Assembly: GCA_963833465.1 (NCBI GenBank)
Contig: CAWHXW010000003.1
Location: 992,001-1,056,000 of the forward strand
Source of the DNA: Fen-1298 sp963833465
Lineage (GTDB): Bacteria; Bacteroidota; Ignavibacteria; UBA10030
DNA length: 64,000 nucleotides
Direction of reading: 5' to 3'
Below the pieces are notes generated by a model. The model was not told where the DNA came from and made no database searches. It saw only the letters and a list, made by a program, of their open reading frames with translations. Positions 56,724 through 64,000 of the stretch are shown here, piece by piece (the first letter of the stretch is position 1; each line of letters begins with the position of its first letter). Position numbers and translations under genes: made by a program.

Positions 56724-57716
56724 ATGGAAAAAATGATTATCGGAAATGATTTACCAAACATTCCCTGGGAAAAGAAACCAAAAGGATGCAAAGATGTAAT
56801 GTGGAGATACAGTAAGAATCCTATCCTCGGTTGGAATCCAATTCCGAAAGCGGCTCGTATTTATAATAGTGCAGTTCTGCCTGTGGAAGGCGGATTTGTA
56901 GGTGTATTTAGAGCAGACCAAAAAAATGGCCGCGCAACACTTTTTTTTGGAAGAAGCAGAGATGCTTTAAAGTGGACAATCGGCCCGGATCCAATACAAT
57001 GGATGGATGAAAATGGAAATCCTAACCCAACCAGCTATGCCTATGATCCGCGGCTTGTTAAAATTGATGATACTTATTATATAGTGTGGTGTGATGATAT
57101 GCATGGCGCTTCTATCGGGTTAGGGAAGACGAAGGATTTCAAAACATTTACCCGCATGCCTAACCCTTTGTTGCCGTTCAACCGAAACGGCGTTCTATTC
57201 CCGAGAAAAGTTAATGGAAAGTATCTTTTACTTAGCCGTCCTAGTGACAGCGGACATACACCATTTGGTGATATTTTTTTAAGTGAAAGTCCGGATATTA
57301 TTCATTGGGGAAATCATAAATTCGTAATGAGCAGAGGAGGGCAAGGATGGTGGCAGGGAGTGAAAGTCGGCGCTGGCCCAATTCCTATTGAGACAAAGGA
57401 AGGGTGGCTGCTATTTTATCATGGAGTTTCTACTACGTGCAATGGATTTGTTTACAGCTTCGGCGCTGTGATACTTGATATTCAGAATCCGAGCCATGTT
57501 CTTTTTCGAACAAGAGATTATTTGATAACTCCTGAAGAGCAATATGAAACCACCGGCTTCGTTCCAAATGTGGTTTTTCCCTGTGCCAATCTTTATGATG
57601 CAAAAACTGGAAGGATCGCTTTATACTATGGTGCTGCGGATACATGTACTGCGATAGCATTCACTCAGGTCGATGCACTAATGGATTTTATAAAATCCAA
57701 TTCAGAACAATTCTGA
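56724..57716 (+). CDS. GH130 (subfamily 2-like) beta-1,4-mannooligosaccharide phosphorylase
   Basis: A 330-residue, signal-free GH130 enzyme. The catalytic aspartate is Asp108 in YAYDPRLVKI, with GVFRADQKNGRATLFF and LLFYHGVSTTCNGFVYSFG around it. Shorter length and these motifs place it with the GH130_2 type, whose members phosphorolyse beta-1,4-mannooligosaccharides or Man-beta-1,4-GlcNAc to mannose-1-phosphate. In this locus mannooligosaccharide is the likelier substrate. It complements the divergent GH130_1 gene at 37325-38551. Confidence 0.86.
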   Translation: MEKMIIGNDLPNIPWEKKPKGCKDVMWRYSKNPILGWNPIPKAARIYNSAVLPVEGGFVGVFRADQKNGRATLFFGRSRDALKWTIGPDPIQWMDENGNPNPTSYAYDPRLVKIDDTYYIVWCDDMHGASIGLGKTKDFKTFTRMPNPLLPFNRNGVLFPRKVNGKYLLLSRPSDSGHTPFGDIFLSESPDIIHWGNHKFVMSRGGQGWWQGVKVGAGPIPIETKEGWLLFYHGVSTTCNGFVYSFGAVILDIQNPSHVLFRTRDYLITPEEQYETTGFVPNVVFPCANLYDAKTGRIALYYGAADTCTAIAFTQVDALMDFIKSNSEQF

Positions 57717-58133
57717 TTTGATTATTTTTGAAAAATCAGCTTTGTAATTTTTGGAATAAAGAGAATCAGTATAAGTTATTTGAAATTCATTTCGTGAATT
57801 GCGTATTTGAGATCCATTGCATTCTGATCAGATTAGTATTGCCTGATGAAGAATAGATAATAAGTTGAATGATCGTCAAAAACATTGAGGCGATTATCTA
57901 TTCACAAGAATAAAGTGAAGTCGGGATGATTTTATTCGAGATATAACAGATACTCAAAGAACTTTGAAATGTTTTTGATCGCTTCGATTTTATATTAATA
58001 AATTCTTTTGACTTGTCGGAGGGCTGTTCATTTGATCAACAAATCAAAGTTATACTGGGTGAACCTGAAATTAGAGATGAGACGGGATACATTATTTCAA
58101 TTAAATTATTTATGATTAAGAAAAGTACTTGAA
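57717..58133. other. intergenic region without a gene
   Basis: 417 bp of AT-rich DNA between the GH130_2-like gene and the small exported protein. No ORF, repeat or clear hairpin was found. It may hold the promoter of the 58134-61009 pair. Confidence 0.5.
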
Positions 58134-58688
58134 ATGAAAAGAAATGAGTTTATTAAAAAAAGTGCGGCATGCGTCGCACTACCTTTTATATCTTTTACGT
58201 TGCCATTTAAACCACTAAATGCACAGGAAGTAAAAGCACAAAATAATACGTCGATTAATAAAGCAAACAGCGAACAAGTTGCAAAATTTTTAAAGTTTGT
58301 AGAAAGTGAAATGGATGAGTCGACAAAACAGAAAATTTTTGGAAAATTCGGTTATGAATGTTTTCATTGTACAAATGCAGAAAAATGGATAAAAAATATG
58401 GACATTAATAATCTGATCGAATTTGTCAATAGTGGAAAATCCAGCCGCTGGGAAAGAATTGAGTATAGCCCTGAAAAATCGATTTTAAAAGTGACTGGAA
58501 GAAAAGTGCCGTGCGATTGTGCTTATTCACAAGTGCAGCAGCCCCCCAAATCATTATGTAATTATTGCAGCAAGAGTTTTATGAAGGAATTGTTCGGAAC
58601 TTTATTGAAGAAAAAAGTAAAAGTTAAAATAGATGAATCAATCATACTTGGCGGAGAAAGATGTTCTTCAACAATCACCGTAAGCTGA
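58134..58688 (+). CDS. exported cysteine-rich hypothetical protein
   Basis: A 184-residue protein beginning MKRNEFIKKSAACVALPFISFTLPF, a signal sequence (the twin-arginine motif is imperfect: KRNEF). The mature part has eight cysteines in pairs (CFHC, CDC, CNYC and single Cys in GERCSS), suggesting metal binding or disulfides, possibly a redox-protein relative of the V4R/DUF6144 type. The end overlaps the GH3 ORF frame but not its chosen start. The function is unknown. Confidence 0.6.
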   Translation: MKRNEFIKKSAACVALPFISFTLPFKPLNAQEVKAQNNTSINKANSEQVAKFLKFVESEMDESTKQKIFGKFGYECFHCTNAEKWIKNMDINNLIEFVNSGKSSRWERIEYSPEKSILKVTGRKVPCDCAYSQVQQPPKSLCNYCSKSFMKELFGTLLKKKVKVKIDESIILGGERCSSTITVS

Positions 58689-58714
58689 TACAGCGGTTCG
58701 CCAAGGATAACGTC

Positions 58715-61009
58715 ATGAAAAAATACTTCTCAATTTATTTATTTCTAATCTGTGCGGCAGCACTTTTTTCGGGTTATCGGAGTAACTCCAGAGTTCCAGA
58801 TTATAAAAGGCCGGAACTACCAATTGAAAAAAGGACTAAAGACCTTCTTTCAAGAATGACAATCGAGGAAAAAGTTGCACAAATGACATGCTTAATACGC
58901 ATATACAATTATATTGATAGTCTGGGTTCTATAGATTCATCCTTTCAGGAAAATAATCTCAAGTATGGAATCGGTCAAATATCCGATTATACAATTCGCT
59001 GGCGAACACCTGAGACATTGGTTGAATTTCAAAATAACCTTCAGCATTATTTACTCAACCACACGCGATTGGGAATACCTGCAATAATCCATTCAGAAGG
59101 TACACGCAGCGCCATGTTTAAGGGTGCTACCATGTTTCCGGCAGCGATTGCACTAGCAAGTTCATGGGATTTGGAATTGATTAAAAAGGTAAATCAGGTT
59201 ATTGCGGAAGAATCAAGAGCGCGAGGAATTCAGCAAGTCGAGGCGCCTGTCGTTGATGTTGCGCGTGAGCCGCGCTGGGGACGGGTAGAAGAAACGTTCG
59301 GCGAAGATCCTTATCTGGTATCTCAGATCGGAATTCAGGCCGTGAAAGGACTTCAAGGCGAAAAAACTTATATTGATTCAATCCATGTCATTGCCACATT
59401 AAAACATTTTGCCGCTTACAGTCAACCTGAACGGGGACTGAATGAAGCCGCTAATAATTGCTCCGAACGTATTCTACGCGAAGTTTTTTTCCCCCCTTTT
59501 AAAGAGGCAATTCAAAAAGCGGGAGCATATAGCGTTATGGCATCGTACAATGAAATTGATGGAGTACCTTCGACCGTAAATCGATGGCTGTTGACTGATA
59601 TTTTAAGGAATGAATGGGGTTTTAACGGAACAGTTGTAACAGATTATGGATGTTTCAGAGGAGATATGAATGATCATCGTATTTCGAATGATTCATCTGA
59701 AATTGCCAGACTTGCATGCAATGCTGGCGTGAATGTTGAATATCCACAGCCGTACTTCTACCCAAAATTAATCGAATTGGTACAAAAGGGCTTACTTCCT
59801 GAATCTAAAATAAATGAAATGGTTTATCCAATCATAGAACAAAAATTTAAATTAGGATTATTTGAACACCCTTATTTAGTTGCTGGTAAATTAAAATCAA
59901 TTATAAACAAGGGAGCGAGCAGCGATCTGGCTTTGGATGCAGCCAGAAAAAGTATTATTCTTTTAAAAAACGCAGACAGTTTTTGCCCCATAGTGAAATC
60001 AAAAATAAAAACAATTGCAGTCATTGGTCCACACGCCAATAGTCAAATCTGGGGCAATGTAACAATGGAACCTAAAAAATTTGTCACAGTATTTGAAGGA
60101 GTGAAAAGAAAAGCAGGAGATGCTATCCGAATTATTTCTTCGGAAGGATGTAAAATAACCGTCTTTAAAAATAAAAAGCTTTCATGGCAGGATAAAGATG
60201 AAGCAATGAAACAGATTGACTCGGCAGTGCAAATTGCCAAACAATCCGACGCAGTTATTCTTGCTTTGGGAGGCAACAGCGAAACCGCCGATTTCAATGT
60301 TGATAGTCCCACACTTGGATTGCCGGGTTATCAGGAAGAACTCACCGAAGCTATTAATAAAACTGGAAAGCCAATGATCGTTCTTATTTTCGGCGGGAAA
60401 CCTTTTGCCATACCGAAAGTCTATGATGAAGCCAAATCTGTATTCTATTGTTGGTACCTCGGACAGGAAACGGGGACATCAATTGCTGATGCGCTCTTTG
60501 GCGATTATAACCCCAGTGGCAAACTGCCTATAACCATTCCTCGTTCTGTGGGGCATTTGCCGGCGTTTTACAATCATAAGCCGCAGCAGATGGGTCATTA
60601 TGTTTTGGATGATGTCTCTCCACTCTATCCCTTCGGTTATGGATTGAGCTACACTACATTTCAATATAGTGGTCTAAAGATTCAGAAAGATACAATCCGG
60701 TCAGGCGAAACATGCATAATTACAATAAATGTTACAAACACTGGAAAAAAAGCCGGGGATGAAATTGTGCAGATGTATATTCGTGATCTCTATAGTTCGG
60801 TAACCAGACCGGTCAAGGAACTAAAAGATTTTAAAAGAATTCATCTCAATCCGGGCGAGACAAAGAACGTAGAATTGACCATCACACCGGAAAAACTTTC
60901 ATTCTATGATATCAATAAAAAATATACGATCGAACCCGGAGATTTTGAAATTATGGTCGGTTCATCATCAGAAGAATATCAGACGGCAACGCTAACGGTT
61001 CAAAAATAA
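58715..61009 (+). CDS. GH3 beta-glycosidase, exported
   Basis: A 764-residue GH3 enzyme with a signal peptide (SIYLFLICAAALFSG). The catalytic nucleophile is Asp310 in GTVVTDYGCF, and KHF (about 230-232) marks the substrate pocket. The second GH3 domain (about 400-610) and a C-terminal fibronectin-III-like domain (about 660-760) complete the usual layout. It probably trims glucosyl or mannosyl residues from oligosaccharides. The ATG at 58715 has AAGGA seven bases upstream; an ATG at 58661 overlaps the previous gene. Confidence 0.9.
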   Translation: MKKYFSIYLFLICAAALFSGYRSNSRVPDYKRPELPIEKRTKDLLSRMTIEEKVAQMTCLIRIYNYIDSLGSIDSSFQENNLKYGIGQISDYTIRWRTPETLVEFQNNLQHYLLNHTRLGIPAIIHSEGTRSAMFKGATMFPAAIALASSWDLELIKKVNQVIAEESRARGIQQVEAPVVDVAREPRWGRVEETFGEDPYLVSQIGIQAVKGLQGEKTYIDSIHVIATLKHFAAYSQPERGLNEAANNCSERILREVFFPPFKEAIQKAGAYSVMASYNEIDGVPSTVNRWLLTDILRNEWGFNGTVVTDYGCFRGDMNDHRISNDSSEIARLACNAGVNVEYPQPYFYPKLIELVQKGLLPESKINEMVYPIIEQKFKLGLFEHPYLVAGKLKSIINKGASSDLALDAARKSIILLKNADSFCPIVKSKIKTIAVIGPHANSQIWGNVTMEPKKFVTVFEGVKRKAGDAIRIISSEGCKITVFKNKKLSWQDKDEAMKQIDSAVQIAKQSDAVILALGGNSETADFNVDSPTLGLPGYQEELTEAINKTGKPMIVLIFGGKPFAIPKVYDEAKSVFYCWYLGQETGTSIADALFGDYNPSGKLPITIPRSVGHLPAFYNHKPQQMGHYVLDDVSPLYPFGYGLSYTTFQYSGLKIQKDTIRSGETCIITINVTNTGKKAGDEIVQMYIRDLYSSVTRPVKELKDFKRIHLNPGETKNVELTITPEKLSFYDINKKYTIEPGDFEIMVGSSSEEYQTATLTVQK

Positions 61010-61432
61010 CACTGGCAGCAACGGATTGTAATAATCATCATCTTTTTTGGAATATTTATTCTTGAAGCAAATGGATAGATTTTTTAAAGAAAGATGATGC
61101 TGGTCAAGTGATTACACAAAATATAAAAATTAAAAGATTTCTGATGTGGAATAATTTGAAAAGACAAAATACTTGATATAATTTCTGGTGTGATTTTCAT
61201 CCTTTCATTTAATAATATAAAAGTAATAGCTATTAATTCAGGGAATACAAAGTCATCATCTCTAAGTAATGATTAAATTTCCCTAAAAAAGGAACGGTGA
61301 CTTCAAACTGAATGCAGATCTATTTCCCGGCAAAATTAAATAGAAAGTTAGACTCAATTCCAATTGAAATATTTATGGAATGAAGATTTTAAATTTATAA
61401 TTCCCTGTGTTTTGCTGCAGAAAATTTCATTT
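61010..61432. other. intergenic region without a gene
   Basis: 423 bp between the convergent GH3 and T9SS-tailed genes. Only AT-rich sequence is seen, with no strong hairpin or ORF. Confidence 0.5.
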
Positions 61433-63034
61433 CTATTTTAAAAGCATCATCTTCACAGACTTATCAAATATCTTTCCATTTTCAATTGATGTTGCTATAA
61501 TCCGATATATATATACTCCGCTCGGCAAGTTGCTCGCATTGAAAATTGCCGCGTGAGTTCCCGCAGTTTTATGTTCATTGACCAAAATTTTAACTTCTTT
61601 CCCCATAATATCATAAACTTTCAATGTTACATGACAGTCCGCAGATAACTGATAACTTATATTCGTTTCCGGATTAAATGGATTTGGATAATTCTGTTCA
61701 AGTTTAAAATTCAAAGGCAGAGCTGAGGTTGTATTTTTGATTCCGGTAAAAAGTTCCGAGACCTTAACAGAATCTAAAACTCCAACGAGTTCTTTTTTTG
61801 TATTATAAATTCTGACTTCGATTGCATTTGTGCCGTTAGGTATAGCGACTACATCTTGAAGCTGAAATTCTGCAAGCGGCGAGACCGGATATGGTTGTCC
61901 TTGCAATATAGTTTGACCAAGTGAATCAACGAATGCAATACATGCGGTTCCTATGTAGAACACACCGTAAATTGCTGATAGAATTTGTGTTGCCGGATTA
62001 TACGATATCCTGTTTGCAATTGCTCCGATTTGATTTACATCTAAGACCGGTGCTCGTACCTTAGCTGCCCACCAGTTTTCTGTAAATACAAAATTTCCTC
62101 CATTGGCTGGAAGCGCCACAACAGGGGCTTTTACTTCGATTTCCATATACAATGGTGGACTATTACCACTTACGTAAACAGTAACTCGAGCTCCACCATC
62201 CGGATATTGCTCCCCTTCGAAAACAGGAAAAGTTCTTGCAAACAAAATTGAATCCGATAGATCCGTATAAGCAATCCATCCTTTATTCGGGTCAGCAAAA
62301 ATCTTGTCGCCAACTGGATCGAATTGAACACCATAAACACCAGGTACAACTTCTCCTTTCCATGGTCCAGTAGTATTGGCTTGAATACTCACACCACTCG
62401 AACCGAACACGCTGCTTGGATTGATCGGGAAATATGCCCAGTAATTTGAGTAATCTGTTTTGCCGGGATGGTTGGCTATAGATTGTATTATGCTCCACAT
62501 ACCCCAATTCAAAATTGTTGAACTGGTATTGATAATTGTTTGTTCCATCTTGACTCTGCTCGTTCCGGGAAAAATAGTCGCCTGTCGCTTAAACTGAATA
62601 TTAGGTGCAATCCATTTCTCTATTGGACTTAAAATTGACAGAGCAACAGAATCATCTGCCTGACTTGCTTCAAGCACTGTGTATGCACCATAATCCAGAG
62701 TCGGCGGCGGCGGCCAACCACCGGGCCATGCATCTTGAGGTGAAGGCCATGTTTTATACCCGCCGAAGTTATACCATTGCCCATTTTGAGCCGGTGTAAA
62801 TGTTTTGCCGAGTAAATTCGGGTCCGAGTTGACCATAATAGATGGAAGATTTCCTAAATCATACTGCATCACACGCCCGCCGATAGCCGGAACCGTTGCA
62901 AGCGTGATGAGATCGTTCTGCATGACAATTGCTTTCCATCCCCACGATTTATAATTGTCTATCGTGTCAATGGACATTTGACTCCGCAGGAGTGAAGAAC
63001 TTAGACAAATCATAATAATAATTATCTTTCGCAT
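61433..63034 (-). CDS. secreted DUF4380-like protein with T9SS tail
   Basis: A 533-residue protein with a signal peptide (IIIIMICLSSSLLRSQ). The mature N-terminal part matches DUF4380-like, aldose-epimerase-fold proteins (WGWKAIVMQNDLITLATVPAIGGRVMQYDLG, then NFGGYKTWPSPQD). A beta-rich middle (about 340-445) precedes a type IX sorting tail (LEQNYPNPFNPETNISY ... SGVYIYRI ... SVKMMLLK). The fold suggests carbohydrate binding or mutarotase-like activity; this is untested. It is transcribed away from the GH3 gene. Confidence 0.72.
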   Translation of the reverse strand: MRKIIIIMICLSSSLLRSQMSIDTIDNYKSWGWKAIVMQNDLITLATVPAIGGRVMQYDLGNLPSIMVNSDPNLLGKTFTPAQNGQWYNFGGYKTWPSPQDAWPGGWPPPPTLDYGAYTVLEASQADDSVALSILSPIEKWIAPNIQFKRQATIFPGTSRVKMEQTIINTSSTILNWGMWSIIQSIANHPGKTDYSNYWAYFPINPSSVFGSSGVSIQANTTGPWKGEVVPGVYGVQFDPVGDKIFADPNKGWIAYTDLSDSILFARTFPVFEGEQYPDGGARVTVYVSGNSPPLYMEIEVKAPVVALPANGGNFVFTENWWAAKVRAPVLDVNQIGAIANRISYNPATQILSAIYGVFYIGTACIAFVDSLGQTILQGQPYPVSPLAEFQLQDVVAIPNGTNAIEVRIYNTKKELVGVLDSVKVSELFTGIKNTTSALPLNFKLEQNYPNPFNPETNISYQLSADCHVTLKVYDIMGKEVKILVNEHKTAGTHAAIFNASNLPSGVYIYRIIATSIENGKIFDKSVKMMLLK

Positions 63035-63116
63035 TTGATTATACTTTTTCGCGATTTGGTCGTAGAAAAGATTTTTATTTTATTAATACTTTAATTCATT
63101 GAAATATAGAAATAAC

Positions 63117-63155
63117 AATGATTCTTCTTCCAATACCATCGGAAGAAGAATCATT
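63117..63155 (-). terminator. strong hairpin between the two T9SS-tailed genes
   Basis: AATGATTCTTCTTCC (63117-63131) and GGAAGAAGAATCATT (63141-63155) pair perfectly over 15 bp with a 9-base loop. On the minus strand it follows the 63207-64000 gene and is followed by TGTTATTTCTATATTT, consistent with an intrinsic terminator. Confidence 0.75.
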
Positions 63156-63206
63156 ATAAGAATATAATTTTAAATGTCGAAGTTCTTAGCAGCTGCTTCA
63201 GCGATA

Positions 63207-64000
63207 CTATTTAAGCAGCAGCATCTTTGCCGATCTATCATATGTCTTACTGCCGTCCAACGACGCTGCTCGTACTCTATATATATAGACACCACTGGCT
63301 ATTGAATTGCCCTGGGAATTCGTTCCATTCCATACAACTCTTTGATATCCCGCCGATTGTGCACTAAATGTTATCGACCTTACTTCACGCCCTTGTATAT
63401 CGTAAATCTTAATTGCGACAGAAGATTTTTCAGGCAATGAATATGCAATTGTTGTACTCGGATTGAATGGATTAGGATAATTCTGATAAATTTTGAAATT
63501 TTCCGGACTGTTCTCGCGATTTGCTACACTTGTGATTGATTGTTCTTCATCTACTAATTCGATACCAGTTCCATTGACGGGATCAAGATTTCTCGAATAT
63601 TGTTTATCAGTGGAGTTGTTCCAATGTTCATGCGTACCAAGACTATAAACGTGAACGCCTGTATTATTTGGATCATACTTAATGCCGACTGGCCAGTTGT
63701 TAGAATCTGCTGCTTGGTGAAGGTAATCATCAACTGCAGGCATTTGTACTGAAACATCTTTTCCGCTCCCTATTGTGAATTCACTTCTAAGAAAATCGTA
63801 ACCAACCGACTCAATCGCCACTGGATCAAATGATACAAAGATAGATGATGTGTATTGATTATTAAATGGTTTCATCTTCCATTTTAAAGGTACATCAAGT
63901 TCGTAATCTGTCCCCCATAATGCATCTAGAATATATATTAGGTTCTTGCCGCTTAATAAATTATGCGTCATTAAATCGACCTGAGTGCGATACATGCCGT
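63207..64000 (-). CDS. DUF362-like protein with T9SS tail (5' end beyond the window)
   Basis: The frame is open to the right edge, so the first part is missing. The visible 264 residues start with a segment (GKNLIYILDALWGTDYE ... FVSFDPVAIESVGYDFLRSEF) that resembles the end of DUF362 proteins, which carry a conserved aspartate and often bind iron-sulfur clusters. After about 145 residues comes a type IX sorting tail (NYPNPFNPSTTIAYSLP ... ASGVYIYRVRA ... SAKMLLLK). It is likely secreted. An ATG at 63995 is in frame but is probably not the start. Confidence 0.7.
   Translation of the reverse strand, partial: GMYRTQVDLMTHNLLSGKNLIYILDALWGTDYELDVPLKWKMKPFNNQYTSSIFVSFDPVAIESVGYDFLRSEFTIGSGKDVSVQMPAVDDYLHQAADSNNWPVGIKYDPNNTGVHVYSLGTHEHWNNSTDKQYSRNLDPVNGTGIELVDEEQSITSVANRENSPENFKIYQNYPNPFNPSTTIAYSLPEKSSVAIKIYDIQGREVRSITFSAQSAGYQRVVWNGTNSQGNSIASGVYIYRVRAASLDGSKTYDRSAKMLLLK

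Overview
The window is AT-rich bacterial chromosome. It most likely comes from the Ignavibacteriota or a neighbouring FCB-group lineage (Bacteroidota/Chlorobi relatives). The best clue is the C-terminal NYPNPFNP-type secretion tail of the type IX system, found on four separate proteins. Weak or missing Shine-Dalgarno sites before many genes and several SusC/D-independent secreted glycoside hydrolases also fit. No rRNA, tRNA, CRISPR array or origin was seen.

Positions 1-1250 hold the end of a queuosine precursor operon (queE partial, queF, queC). Positions 1250-5400 are accessory DNA: a GIY-YIG protein, a zinc-ribbon/SH3 membrane protein, a REP-associated tyrosine transposase flanked by two identical 33-bp palindromes, a T9SS-tailed secreted protein split by an in-frame TAG, a truncated gene remnant, and a five-copy 49-bp array built from the same palindrome arms. 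Positions 5400-28110 are mostly housekeeping: a thioredoxin-like protein, an acyl-CoA synthetase, DNA polymerase IV, truA, a DUF885 zincin-like protein, a DNA methyltransferase, nadC-nadA-nadB, an aldolase, an M16 peptidase, proB-proA and a PAP2 phosphatase. A three-gene island with a proteasome-like (Ntn-hydrolase-like) protein is inserted at 9395-11122, and a gene remnant lies at 21215-21373.

Positions 28200-32012 encode a single-chain type IIG-like restriction-modification enzyme with a small upstream partner. Next is a 2.1-kb gene-free region (32013-34105) full of ordered repeats: inverted-repeat elements ending in GTCAT, two long multi-stem hairpins, a 394-bp direct repeat in two copies 647 bp apart, and about 22 units of a degenerate 21-bp tandem repeat. 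AmpG-like, ICMT-like and PanE-like genes follow.

Positions 37325-61009 form a beta-mannan (probably galactoglucomannan) utilisation locus: two GH130 phosphorylases, an SGNH esterase, a GH27 alpha-galactosidase, two GH5 enzymes, a GH2 enzyme (frameshifted), a GH9, a GH3, accessory proteins and an unusual secreted fusion of a cellobiose/mannobiose 2-epimerase with a GH26 mannanase. Together these outline a route in which secreted GH26/GH5 enzymes cut mannan, GH27 removes galactose, the epimerase converts Man-Man to Man-Glc, and cytoplasmic GH130 enzymes phosphorolyse the products to mannose-1-phosphate. No transporter, SusC/D pair or regulator for the pathway is present in the window. The window ends with two T9SS-tailed proteins on the minus strand, one with a DUF4380-like fold and one DUF362-like and cut by the window edge.
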